Positions 33,433 to 41,710 of a stretch of 64,000 nucleotides of DNA are shown piece after piece (position 1 is the stretch's first letter; each line of letters starts with the position of its first letter). Below the pieces are notes generated by a model, which saw only the letters and a list, made by a program, of their open reading frames with translations, was not told where the DNA came from and made no database searches. The DNA comes from DATMFV01 sp035555975 (GTDB taxonomy: Bacteria > Verrucomicrobiota > Verrucomicrobiia > Chthoniobacterales > Chthoniobacteraceae): contig DATMFV010000073.1 of assembly GCA_035555975.1 (NCBI GenBank), forward strand, positions 1 to 64,000, in the 5' to 3' direction. Made by a program: the position numbers and the translations under genes.

Positions 33433-35094
33433 TTAATTCGCGTCGGACATGGTGGCGGAGACGACTTCGTCCACGGTGGTCATCCCGGAAAGCACTTTTC
33501 GCACCCCGTCTTCACGGAGGGTGCGCATCCCGAGTTCCCGGGCGCGTCGCCGCAGGTCGAGCGTGGAGGCTTTTTCGTTGATCATGTGGCGGACTTCGTC
33601 GTCGACGAGGAAAATCTCGAAGATCCCGAGCCGCCCCTTGTAGCCGAGGCCCCGGCACGAGTCGCAGCCGCGCCCGCGCATGACGGTCGCTTCGGTGACC
33701 TGCGAGCGTTCCAGCCGCAGGGCGCGCAGTTCCGCGTCGGTCAGTTCATGCGGTTCCTTGCACTCGGGGCAGAGCCGCCGCACCAGTCGCTGGGCGACCA
33801 CGGCGCGCACGGAACTCGACACCAGGAACGGCTGCACGCCGATGTCGACGAGACGGGCGACGGCGCTCGGCGCGTCGTTGGTATGGAGCGTGGAGAGGAC
33901 GAGGTGCCCGGTCAAACTCGCGTTGATCGCGATGCTCGCGGTTTCGAGGTCTCGAATTTCCCCGATCATGATGATGTTGGGCGCCTGGCGGAGCATGGAG
34001 CGCAGCGCCGCCGGGAAGGTCATCCCGATGTCGCTGTTGACCTGGACCTGGTTGATCCCGTTGAGCTGGTATTCCACCGGGTCTTCAACGGTGATGATCT
34101 TGCGGTCGGGCTGGTTGACGTAGTTCAGGCAGCCGTAGAGCGTGGTCGTCTTCCCCGAACCGGTCGGCCCGGTGACGAGGATGATCCCGTCGGGCAGGGT
34201 GATCAGTTTCTCAAAGGTCTCCTGATCATCGCTCAGGAAGCCGAGCTGCGAAAGCCCAAGGGTCAGGCTCGACTTGTCGAGAATACGCATGACGATGCTC
34301 TCGCCGTGGTTGGTCGGCAGGGTCGAGACACGAAGGTCGATCTGCTTGGGGCCGATCCGCACCTGGATACGACCATCCTGCGGAAGGCGCTTTTCGGCGA
34401 TGCTGATCGAGCCGGTCATGATCTTCAGGCGGCTGATGATGGCCGATTGCAGCTTTTTGGGCGGGTTTTGCACTTCGTGCAGCACGCCGTCGACGCGGAA
34501 GCGGATGCGGAACCGTTTTTCGAGCGGTTCGAGGTGGATGTCGCTCGCCCGCATCTTCTGCGCTTCGACCAGCAGCATCGTGACCATCCGGATGATCGGC
34601 GCGTCCCCCTCGTCCTCGGCCCCGGCGATCAAAACGCTGTCGTCGGATTGCTGGACGACGGTTTCGTCGGGGTAAAACCGTTCGATGGCGGCGTCGATCT
34701 GTTCGGGTGAGGCGCAGACCCACTCGACATCGCGGTGAAGCAGGTGGGTGATCGCGTCAAACGTGTCGAAATTGAGCGGGTCGCTCGTCGCCATCAAAAG
34801 TCCCGTGTCGTTGTTGGCGATCGGCATCACCTTGAAGCGGCGGACGTGCTCGGCATCGACGGAAAGGATCACATCGGGCGAGATGGTCACGTGCGCCAGA
34901 TCGACAAACTCCATGCTGGAGTGCGCGGCGAGGGCTCTCAGGACGTCGTCCCGCGTCAGGGCGCAGGTGTCGACCAGATAGTCGACGACGCTCTGGCCGG
35001 GAGAAACTTGGGCGGATGCTTCCTCCAGTTGGGACGGGGCGATCAGCCCGGTGTCCAGGAGGATTTCAATTACATAATCGTCGTTATTGCTCAC
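33433..35094 (-). CDS. PilB/GspE-family assembly ATPase, copy 2
   Basis: 553 residues, paralogous to the gene at 31704. N-terminal GspE-N-like domain, Walker A GPTGSGKTT at 309-317, Asp box IITVEDPVEYQ, Walker B APNIIMIGEIRD, His box LVLSTLHTNDAPSA and the Cys motif CPEC...GCDSC. All catalytic elements are intact, so neither copy is degenerate. The N-terminal segments are the most different part of the two, and that part normally binds the platform or c-di-GMP, suggesting different partners or regulation. First gene of the minus-strand operon, divergent from thyA. Confidence 0.94.
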   Translation of the reverse strand: MSNNDDYVIEILLDTGLIAPSQLEEASAQVSPGQSVVDYLVDTCALTRDDVLRALAAHSSMEFVDLAHVTISPDVILSVDAEHVRRFKVMPIANNDTGLLMATSDPLNFDTFDAITHLLHRDVEWVCASPEQIDAAIERFYPDETVVQQSDDSVLIAGAEDEGDAPIIRMVTMLLVEAQKMRASDIHLEPLEKRFRIRFRVDGVLHEVQNPPKKLQSAIISRLKIMTGSISIAEKRLPQDGRIQVRIGPKQIDLRVSTLPTNHGESIVMRILDKSSLTLGLSQLGFLSDDQETFEKLITLPDGIILVTGPTGSGKTTTLYGCLNYVNQPDRKIITVEDPVEYQLNGINQVQVNSDIGMTFPAALRSMLRQAPNIIMIGEIRDLETASIAINASLTGHLVLSTLHTNDAPSAVARLVDIGVQPFLVSSSVRAVVAQRLVRRLCPECKEPHELTDAELRALRLERSQVTEATVMRGRGCDSCRGLGYKGRLGIFEIFLVDDEVRHMINEKASTLDLRRRARELGMRTLREDGVRKVLSGMTTVDEVVSATMSDAN

Positions 35095-35178
35095 AGGGGT
35101 GGCCTTCTAAGGTGAGGGCAAAGCTAAAAGGGTGTTGCGGCGATGTCAACGCATTGCCTTGCTTTCTCTGCCAGCAGA

Positions 35179-35205
35179 TTGCCGGCCCGGCAAGGAATTC
35201 CCTTG
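35179..35205. promoter_or_regulatory. palindromes upstream of thyA
   Basis: TTGCCGG-C-CCGGCAA (35179-35193) is a perfect 15-base palindrome; overlapping it, CAAGG-AATTC-CCTTG (35191-35205) is a second inverted repeat. Both lie in the 148-base divergent region between the second assembly ATPase gene and thyA and could be operators or RNA hairpins in the thyA leader. Confidence 0.4.
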
Positions 35206-35242
35206 GAAAGCGCGGAGCGGCTGGCGTAGAAGTAAGGCCCTC

Positions 35243-36037
35243 ATGCGTGCTTACCTCGATCTCTTGCGGCTCGTTCTTGAAGAAGGGCAGTTCAAACCCG
35301 ACCGGACGGGGACCGGCACCCGGTCGGTCTTTGGAGCCCAGGCGCGGTTTGACCTGCGGCGCGGTTTTCCGCTGCTGACGACCAAGAAGGTGCACCTCAA
35401 GTCGATCATCCACGAACTCCTCTGGTTTTTGCGCGGGGAGACCAACGTCCATTCCCTGCAGGAGGCGGGGGTGACGATCTGGGACGAATGGGCGGACGAA
35501 AGCGGCGATCTGGGCCGGGTCTACGGGGCCCAGTGGTGCGACTGGCGGACCGGCGACGGGGGTTCCATCAACCAGATCGCGCAGGTGATCGAGCAGATCC
35601 GCACCCGGCCCGACAGCCGGCGGCTGATCGTCACGGCATGGAACCCCGGCGAGATCGAAGGGATGAAACTCCCGCCGTGCCACGTCCTTTTCCAGTTTTA
35701 CGTCCACGAAGGGGTGCTTTCGTGCCAGCTTTACCAGCGGAGCGCCGATCTTTTTCTCGGCGTGCCGTTCAACATCGCCTCGTACGCCCTTTTGACGATG
35801 ATGGTGGCGCAGGTCTGCGGTTTGAAGCCGGGCGATTTTGTCCACACCTTCGGCGATCTCCACCTCTACGCCAACCACCTCGACCAGGCCCGCGAGCAGC
35901 TCTCGCGCACCCCGCGCGAACGGCCGGTGATGCGCCTGCGCCCGGAAGTGCGGGAAATCGGCGATTTCACCTTTGACGACTTCACGTTGGAGGGGTACGA
36001 CCCGCACCCGGCGATCAAGGCTCCCGTCGCGGTCTGA
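35243..36037 (+). CDS. thyA: thymidylate synthase
   Basis: ThyA converts dUMP to dTMP with methylenetetrahydrofolate, in the cytosol. The 264-residue length equals that of E. coli ThyA. Recognisable parts: DRTGTGTRSVFG, FPLLTTKK, ELLWFLRGETN, the catalytic Cys146 in PPCHVLFQFYV, LYQRSADLFLGVPFNIASYALL, and HTFGDLHLYANH. The start at 35243 matches the family N-terminus; the frame runs upstream to 35132 without similarity. It is followed by folA 12 bases later, a common pairing because ThyA oxidises its folate to dihydrofolate. Confidence 0.97.
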   Translation: MRAYLDLLRLVLEEGQFKPDRTGTGTRSVFGAQARFDLRRGFPLLTTKKVHLKSIIHELLWFLRGETNVHSLQEAGVTIWDEWADESGDLGRVYGAQWCDWRTGDGGSINQIAQVIEQIRTRPDSRRLIVTAWNPGEIEGMKLPPCHVLFQFYVHEGVLSCQLYQRSADLFLGVPFNIASYALLTMMVAQVCGLKPGDFVHTFGDLHLYANHLDQAREQLSRTPRERPVMRLRPEVREIGDFTFDDFTLEGYDPHPAIKAPVAV

Positions 36038-36049
36038 TTTTTTTTGGGA

Positions 36050-36580
36050 ATGGTGGAAGAAAACCTCAATGTGGCTTCGCCGGGCCGGCCGGTCGTCCGG
36101 GCGATCGCGGCCATGGCCCGCAACCGGGTGATCGGCAAGGGCGGAACGATCCCGTGGCATCTCCCCGATGAACTCCGCTGGTTTAAAAAGGTGACCACCG
36201 GTCACACGATCGTGATGGGGCGCAAGACCTTTGCCTCCCTCGGCCGTCCCCTGCCCAACCGGCACAACGTCGTTCTGACGCGTCACCCGCAGGCGCACGA
36301 GTTTCCCCCGGGCGTCGCGGTGGCGGGAGAACCGGGCGAGGCCGGACCCGCTCAATGGGCGAAGCCGGGGAGCGACGTTTACGTGATCGGCGGAGCGGAA
36401 ATCTACGCGCAACTCCTGCCATGGTGCGAGGAACTGATCCTGACCCTGCTGCCGCGCGAAGTGGAGGGCGACACCTGGTTTCCGCCGTTCGAAGAGGCGT
36501 TTGAAGCGCGGGAGGTGCTGCTGGAGCATCCGGAGTTTGAGGTGCGCCGTTACGTGCGACGGAGAGGCATGTATCGTTGA
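36050..36580 (+). CDS. folA: dihydrofolate reductase
   Basis: FolA reduces dihydrofolate to tetrahydrofolate with NADPH. 176 residues. The family motif VRAIAAMARNRVIGKGGTIPW, the acidic active-site residue Asp40 in WHLPDELRWFK, the cofactor segment VMGRKTFASLGRPLPNR, and DVYVIGGAEIYAQLLP are all present. The start at ATG 36050 is used; TTG 36044 is also in frame. It is directly downstream of thyA and likely in the same transcript. Confidence 0.96.
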   Translation: MVEENLNVASPGRPVVRAIAAMARNRVIGKGGTIPWHLPDELRWFKKVTTGHTIVMGRKTFASLGRPLPNRHNVVLTRHPQAHEFPPGVAVAGEPGEAGPAQWAKPGSDVYVIGGAEIYAQLLPWCEELILTLLPREVEGDTWFPPFEEAFEAREVLLEHPEFEVRRYVRRRGMYR

Positions 36581-36590
36581 CGGGTTACTG

Positions 36591-36610
36591 GGCGGGCTTC
36601 CGCGCCCGCC
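36591..36610. terminator. GC-rich hairpin between folA and convergent LacI gene
   Basis: GGCGGGC (36591-36597) pairs with GCCCGCC (36604-36610) across a 6-nt loop in the 37-base space between two stop codons. No long T-run is present; probably a bidirectional transcription block. Confidence 0.5.
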
Positions 36611-36617
36611 GTGGCGT

Positions 36618-37700
36618 TTAGCGGGACCCGGCCGGCCCCGTGGAATCCCGCACCACCAGAAGCGGCTCAATCATCCGTGAGGGGATCGTCTGGGTCATGC
36701 CGCTGACGGAAGCCGCCTGAAGCATCGCGACCGCCGCGGAGGTGCTCTGGTCGATCTGCTGGTTGACGGTGGTCAGCGGGGGATCGCCATGGCGGGCGGA
36801 ATCATCAAAGCCGACCATTGATAGGTCGCCGGGCACGCGGCACCCCCGGGTTTTGAGAAACTCGATGGCTCCGAGCGCCACATCGTCGTTGGAGGCGAGG
36901 CAGGCGGTCGCTTCCCTGAGCCGGGGGTAAAAACGGGCGGCGAGGCGGCGGCCAAATTCCCCGGCGCTTTCCAGCGTCTCGGGGAGGTCAAAGCAGATGT
37001 CGACGCATTGTTCGAAATCGAGACCGCGCCGCTCAAGGCTTCGCCGAACCCCCTGGATGCGCGCCTGGTAGGCGGTGAAGTGGTGGACGGAAAACGCGGG
37101 GGCGATCCCGAGCAGCGCCAGCCGGGTGTGGCCGAGGTCGAGCAGGTGGTCGGTGATTTTTTCGTAGGCGAGCGTCCGGTCCAGCGCGACGGAAAAGGGG
37201 AGTTCCGGCGAATGGGGATCGAGCAGAACGTACGGAATGTTGCGTTCGCGCAGGCGGGCCAAGGGCTGGAGCAGCTTTTCGGGAAAGGAGCCGACATGGA
37301 TGATCCCTTCGGCGCGCATCGCCAGAAAATGTTCGATTGCCCGCACCTTGTGTTCGTATTCCCACGGGCTGAACTCCACCAGGCACCGTTTTCCCTGCTC
37401 CTTGAGGAATTTTTGAAGAAAGTAGAGCTGCGCGGTCACCTGAACATTGCGCGAGGGCGAGTTCATGAAAAAGCAGATGCCGATTAACCCGGTTCTCCCC
37501 GAACGCAACCCCCGGGCGAGCGGGCTCGGTTCGTAGCCGAGTTCCCGCGCCGCAGCCGCCACGCGGGCGCGGGTATCGACATTGACGCGCTGGTTTCCGT
37601 TCAGCGCCCGGGAGACGGTGCCGACGGCCAGGTTGACATGGCGCGCAAGGTCTTCCAGAGAGACGGGCGAGGAAAGCGGCGACAGGTTGGAATCGGACAT
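36618..37700 (-). CDS. LacI-family transcriptional regulator 3
   Basis: 360 residues. Helix-turn-helix at about residues 14-33 (LEDLARHVNLAVGTVSRALN), hinge helix LARGLRSGRT, and a sensor domain with LLDPHSPELPF, CLASNDDVALGAIEFLKTRG and the closing LSMVGFDDSARHGDPPLTTVNQQ. It is divergent from a PEP-CTERM/DUF4838/pseudopilin cassette, and a LacI-like operator with a central CG sits at the putative start point of that operon (37765-37776). The intergenic region also carries TTGACA and an ATTGAC/GTCAAT inverted repeat. Predicted to repress the cassette until a sugar is present. Confidence 0.91.
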   Translation of the reverse strand: MSDSNLSPLSSPVSLEDLARHVNLAVGTVSRALNGNQRVNVDTRARVAAAARELGYEPSPLARGLRSGRTGLIGICFFMNSPSRNVQVTAQLYFLQKFLKEQGKRCLVEFSPWEYEHKVRAIEHFLAMRAEGIIHVGSFPEKLLQPLARLRERNIPYVLLDPHSPELPFSVALDRTLAYEKITDHLLDLGHTRLALLGIAPAFSVHHFTAYQARIQGVRRSLERRGLDFEQCVDICFDLPETLESAGEFGRRLAARFYPRLREATACLASNDDVALGAIEFLKTRGCRVPGDLSMVGFDDSARHGDPPLTTVNQQIDQSTSAAVAMLQAASVSGMTQTIPSRMIEPLLVVRDSTGPAGSR

Positions 37701-37733
37701 GAGGTGTTTTTGAAGGAATCCCGGTTGAGGGTA

Positions 37734-37776
37734 TTGACATCTTTCCGGGATTTCTGCTAAATTGTCAATCGTTTGA
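37734..37776 (+). promoter_or_regulatory. promoter and LacI-type operator of the PEP-CTERM/DUF4838 cassette
   Basis: TTGACA (37734-37739), 18 bases, TAAATT (37758-37763). TCAATCGTTTGA (37765-37776) is palindromic in 10 of 12 positions with a central CG, as in classical LacI/GalR operators, and covers the expected start point. ATTGAC (37733-37738) and GTCAAT (37764-37769) form a further inverted repeat. Confidence 0.6.
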
Positions 37777-37961
37777 TCATCCGGTTGGTTTTCATGCTGA
37801 CCTCCTGTCCGTTTCCCTGCGCCTTTGGATTTTTTTCACGTTTTCCACCCTTTTACCTCAACGCCATGGAACTAAAAACCGAATTCCCCGTCGGCACCTT
37901 CAACGCCTCTTCCCGGCGTTTCCGGTGCGTCACGCCCTTCATCTCCCTTTTTTTGCCGTGG

Positions 37962-38810
37962 ATGCGCAATCGATTGATAATCTGGGTCGTCATTGTTTCG
38001 GGCCTGTGTGTCGCGGCTTTTTCGTCGGCACGCGCCGCGGTGATCGACTTTGAAGATGCTGCGGACCTCGATCTTTTCAATCAGGTGACCTCGCCCACCT
38101 TCTGGTCGCGGACGGGCGCGGCGGGCCTCAATGGCGGCACCGGTTTGACCGGACCCAATTCCGGGACGCCGGGGTGGGTGATCCTTAAGACGCCGATTTC
38201 TGCCACCGCACCCGGCGTTTCAGGCGGCATGTACCTGAAACTGGCCCGGCCGACTTCCACTTCCAGCGGCTACTCCCTCCTTTTCGGCATCAGTTCCTCC
38301 GCGACCTATGTCCCCAACCTCGGGACGGTCGATGATCCTGACCAGAATCATTTCAACGCCGCGATCCATTATACCAAGAACGACGACCCGCGCCGGTTCC
38401 GGGTGGCGGCCCAGGCTTCCAACGGCGGCGTCCTGACGACCAACTACGGCGAGTACGGTAATCTGGACGATGGCTGGTACTATCTCTCGCTGGAGTCGAC
38501 CTTCGACGCCGAGACCCAGCTCTACTCCATCAGCGTCGGGCTTTATGCCTCCAGCAACACAGGCGTTCTCGCTTCCACGCCGGTCCTGACCGCGACGATG
38601 GAGGACGTTTCGCTTCCCGGCCTGGTCGCGGCAGGCGATGCCTACCTCTTCTTCGGGATCGACGGACGTACGGAAACCCGGGGGATCAGCGCGCTCGATC
38701 GCTTTACCTATCAGGTGATCCCGGAACCTTCGCCGGTCACGCTGGCGATCATGGCCGGGTTGACGGCGCTGGCCGGTTGCCGTATGGGGAGACGCACCCG
38801 CAGGCTTTAA
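37962..38810 (+). CDS. PEP-CTERM sorting-domain protein
   Basis: From ATG 37962 the product opens on a good signal peptide (RNRLIIWVVIVSGLCVAAFSSARA), followed by VIDFEDAADLDLFNQ and a Gly/Ser/Thr-rich beta body with STSSGYSLLFGISS and GWYYLSLESTFDAE, reminiscent of lectin-like sandwiches. The C-terminal signal is VIPEPSPVTLAIMAGLTALAG then GRRTRR. In-frame ATGs at 37794 and 37866 would add a hydrophobic or basic extension; choice of start is uncertain. First gene after the LacI-controlled promoter, 19 bases before a DUF4838 gene. Likely displayed at the cell surface. Confidence 0.85.
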   Translation: MRNRLIIWVVIVSGLCVAAFSSARAAVIDFEDAADLDLFNQVTSPTFWSRTGAAGLNGGTGLTGPNSGTPGWVILKTPISATAPGVSGGMYLKLARPTSTSSGYSLLFGISSSATYVPNLGTVDDPDQNHFNAAIHYTKNDDPRRFRVAAQASNGGVLTTNYGEYGNLDDGWYYLSLESTFDAETQLYSISVGLYASSNTGVLASTPVLTATMEDVSLPGLVAAGDAYLFFGIDGRTETRGISALDRFTYQVIPEPSPVTLAIMAGLTALAGCRMGRRTRRL

Positions 38811-38829
38811 GCTGGGATCATCAAAAAAA

Positions 38830-40935
38830 ATGGATTCTTTCACCATGTTTTATCGGACATTTTGTCGAAGCCTCTTGCTTGTGCTGGTTTTTTTCGCGGG
38901 TTGCGATCGTCCTGTTCCGGACTCCCGTCTCTCGCCGGAAAAGGAACCCGGGAGCGACAAGCTGCTGGTCGTGGACGGGGAGGCAAAAGCAGTGATCGTC
39001 GTCGGCGCGCAGGCTGGCGGGATGGAGCGCGAGGCGGCGGAACTGCTCCAACGCTATATTGAACGCTCGACCGGCGCGAAGCTGGCGATCGTGACGGAGG
39101 GTAGCGAGGCGGAAGTCGCCTCTCCGCTGGAAAAAGTTTATGTCGGGGCGACGGCGGCGCTGGCTCGTGAAGGGGTCGATGTCACCCGGCTGGAGGAGGA
39201 GGCGTACGGGATTAAGACGACCCTCGGCGGGCTCTTCCTTTTTGGCCGGGACGAAGGGCTGGGGCATAATGTCAACCTGAACGCCCGGCGTTCCACCACG
39301 CCCCGGGGAGCCCACTGGAGCGCCTACCGCACCCCCGCAACGAAGTGGGCGGTCAATGATCTGGCGCAGGAAATCATCGGCGTCCGCTGGCTCTGGCCGG
39401 GGCCGCTCGGAACCTTTGTCCCAAAGAAGCCGACCTTGCGGGTCGCAAGCCGCAACGAAATCCGCCAGCCGCTCCTGCTGCGCCGCACCTATATGGCCAA
39501 ACAACGCCTGGTGGCTCATGGCAGCGATGCACCGACTTATCTCGTCGACCTGAAGCTTCAGGAACGGCTCCAGAAGGAAGCGCGCGACTGGATGGAAGAT
39601 CACCAGGCGGGAAATCGTACCGAGATCTTCTATGGTCACGCCTTTTCAGACTGGTGGGAAAAGTATGGCGCGCTCGACCCGACGCTCTTCGCCGTCCCTC
39701 CCTCGGACAGGTTCCGCCAACCTTTCCCCAATGCCAACCGCGTCAAACTGCGGCTCTCCAACCCTTCGGTACTCGACCGGATCGAGCAGGAGTACCTTGC
39801 CGCCGGAAAACCGGCCACCTGGGCGATTTCGCCCAATGACGGCAGCGGTTTCGATACCAGCGATGCCACCGCCGCGTGGGACCTTCCCCAGGGCCAGGAC
39901 AAGCTGACCATCTGGCAGGCCAAGGGGCAACTGACCGCCCGGTATGTTCATTTCTGGAACCTGGTCCACGAGCGGCTGCGCAGGCACAACCCGGGGGTGA
40001 AGCTGACCGTCCTGGCTTATGGCTGCTACCGGCAGCCGCCGCCGCAGGAAGTCGACCTGAGCGCGAAGCTGATCATGGGGATCGTCAATGGCTACAAGGG
40101 GGAAGAGCCGTACGCGGCATGGAAGGGGTGGGCCGCGCGCGGGGCGGAGCTGTTGTTGCGGCCCAACTGGTGGCACGTCGGCGTCCATGTTCCCTACCTC
40201 GAGCCACGGGCACAGGGCGATTACGTCCGGTTTGCAGCGGAGCATGGGATGATCGGCTTTTCCGCGGATTCGCTCATGGGTTACTGGGCGACGCAGGGTT
40301 TGAACTACTATGTGGTCGCCCGACTGGTCGCGGACCCGAAGGTGACGCCCGACGAGGCGATCGCCGAATATACCGCCGCCTTTGGAGCGGCGGAGCCGAA
40401 GATCCGCGAATACTTCGATTACTGGATGGAACTGAGCCGGAAAGTCAACTATGCCGGAGCCATGAGCCAGCATACCGGCGACCATGCCCAGTCCAGTCTC
40501 TACCAGGAGATGGCGGTCCGGCACGGTTTTACCCGGAGCGTGCTGACGGGTAGCTTCCGCGCGATTCCCTACCTTTACGATGCAGCGACGTTTACCGTTC
40601 CGGAAAGGCTTCTGGCAGAGGCCCGCCGCCTCGCCGAAGCGGACACCGGCAACCGTGAAGCGCTGGAGCGGGTCCGTTTCCTGGAGGATGGGCTGGCGGA
40701 ATTCCGGCTGACGCGCGATCTTCTGGAGATCGGTTATCAGATCAAGGAGAAAAAGCGCGCGGAACTGCTGCCGGAGTTTCAACGCAAAGGAGAGCAGCTC
40801 CGGAAACTGCGTGCGGAGCTGACCCCCCGGCATGTGATCTGGGGAGAGGCGCTCTATGAAAACGAAATCCGGCGCGGCGTCCCCACCACGAAGTGGGCGC
40901 TGCCCCGGTTGAAGGAGAATCTGGACGGGTTATGA
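38830..40935 (+). CDS. DUF4838-domain lipoprotein, alpha-glucuronidase-like fold
   Basis: 701 residues with lipoprotein signal (LLLVLVFFAGC, Cys25), so anchored in a membrane. An N-terminal GH67/GH20-type accessory domain (AVIVVGAQAGGMEREAAELLQRYIER, VYVGATAALA) is followed by a TIM-barrel-like DUF4838 region with VRWLWPGPLGTFVP, MAKQRLVAHG, WAISPNDGSGFD and FSADSLMGYWATQGLNYYVVARL. A helical C-terminal part (about 570-701) closes it. DUF4838 proteins resemble alpha-glucuronidases and occur in polysaccharide islands, but no member's substrate is evident from sequence. It is 4-base coupled to the following pseudopilin gene and paralogous to the protein at 47812. Confidence 0.85.
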   Translation: MDSFTMFYRTFCRSLLLVLVFFAGCDRPVPDSRLSPEKEPGSDKLLVVDGEAKAVIVVGAQAGGMEREAAELLQRYIERSTGAKLAIVTEGSEAEVASPLEKVYVGATAALAREGVDVTRLEEEAYGIKTTLGGLFLFGRDEGLGHNVNLNARRSTTPRGAHWSAYRTPATKWAVNDLAQEIIGVRWLWPGPLGTFVPKKPTLRVASRNEIRQPLLLRRTYMAKQRLVAHGSDAPTYLVDLKLQERLQKEARDWMEDHQAGNRTEIFYGHAFSDWWEKYGALDPTLFAVPPSDRFRQPFPNANRVKLRLSNPSVLDRIEQEYLAAGKPATWAISPNDGSGFDTSDATAAWDLPQGQDKLTIWQAKGQLTARYVHFWNLVHERLRRHNPGVKLTVLAYGCYRQPPPQEVDLSAKLIMGIVNGYKGEEPYAAWKGWAARGAELLLRPNWWHVGVHVPYLEPRAQGDYVRFAAEHGMIGFSADSLMGYWATQGLNYYVVARLVADPKVTPDEAIAEYTAAFGAAEPKIREYFDYWMELSRKVNYAGAMSQHTGDHAQSSLYQEMAVRHGFTRSVLTGSFRAIPYLYDAATFTVPERLLAEARRLAEADTGNREALERVRFLEDGLAEFRLTRDLLEIGYQIKEKKRAELLPEFQRKGEQLRKLRAELTPRHVIWGEALYENEIRRGVPTTKWALPRLKENLDGL

Positions 40936-41675
40936 AAACGATGCCTGATCGACAAGCTGCTTTTCGCCGCGCCCCCTTTCAACAGGCGTTCACGCTGGGG
41001 GAGACATTGCTCGCAGTGGTGATCCTGGCGATTCTCCTCGCGGTGGCGATGCCGACGCTCGGGCGGCTGCGGACGCAGGCGATGGATGTCAAATGCCAGT
41101 CCAACCTCCGGTTTACGGGGATGGCGCTCATCCAGTACGCGGCCGATCACGACGGCCGCTTCCTGCCGACCAAGTTCTGGTATTCCCGGCTGAGTACGGC
41201 GGCCAGCCCGGGGATTCGCGATTACCTTGGGTCGTCGAGCACCGCCAAGAGCACCTCGGCAGTCTATAAGGTCGACTCCGTATTGACCTGCCCGCAACTC
41301 AAGGCCGACTGTCCGGATAAGTTTCCGAACATGCTCAACCGCTGCTATTCGATGAATCAGACCGTGGTCGCCAACGATCCAAGCTACCCGGATGTCCCGG
41401 AAGCGGGGGAAAACCCGGGATCATTCCAGCGGCTGGTCAATCTTCCCGATCCGGCGCGGATGTGGATTTTTACCGATGGCGGGACGACCGACCCCGACGG
41501 GCCGGGGGAGTTTGCCACCATCGTCAGCCCTTCGTCGGTCAAGAATCTGCTCTATCCCCACCGCAGTCATCAGAACGTCGTCTTTTTTGACGGCCACCTT
41601 GAGCGCCTCTCCAGCGCGGCTTTCAATGCACCGCCCGATAAAAGAGCCTTCTGGGGCGACCGGCGTATGGAGTAG
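40932..41675 (+). CDS. pseudopilin-like protein with H-X9-DG motif
   Basis: 247 residues. Prepilin signature QA/FTLGETLL (Ala19 at -1, Phe20, Glu24 at +5), hydrophobic helix LAVVILAILLAVAMPTL, and C-terminal HRSHQNVVFFDGHLE with His, nine residues, Asp-Gly. Several Cys residues (CQSN, CPQL, CPDK, CYSM) could form disulfides. The ATG overlaps the DUF4838 stop by 4 bases, so the two are translated together, strengthening a joint function. The gene ends the cassette and is convergent with a histidine kinase gene. Confidence 0.85.
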   Translation: MKTMPDRQAAFRRAPFQQAFTLGETLLAVVILAILLAVAMPTLGRLRTQAMDVKCQSNLRFTGMALIQYAADHDGRFLPTKFWYSRLSTAASPGIRDYLGSSSTAKSTSAVYKVDSVLTCPQLKADCPDKFPNMLNRCYSMNQTVVANDPSYPDVPEAGENPGSFQRLVNLPDPARMWIFTDGGTTDPDGPGEFATIVSPSSVKNLLYPHRSHQNVVFFDGHLERLSSAAFNAPPDKRAFWGDRRME

Positions 41676-41698
41676 GAGCCTCCGCGCCGACCGCGGCG
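41676..41698. repeat. dispersed intergenic repeat, copy 2
   Basis: GCCTCCGCGCCGACCG (41678-41693) matches 841-856 exactly. It lies directly after a stop codon between convergent genes. Confidence 0.55.
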
Positions 41699-41710
41699 TT
41701 GGACTCCGCT

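Noticed and set aside
31626..33581. Long plus-strand frame across the first PilB/GspE gene
   Set aside because: Antisense shadow with repetitive Asp/Val/Arg composition; the ATPase frame has all family motifs.
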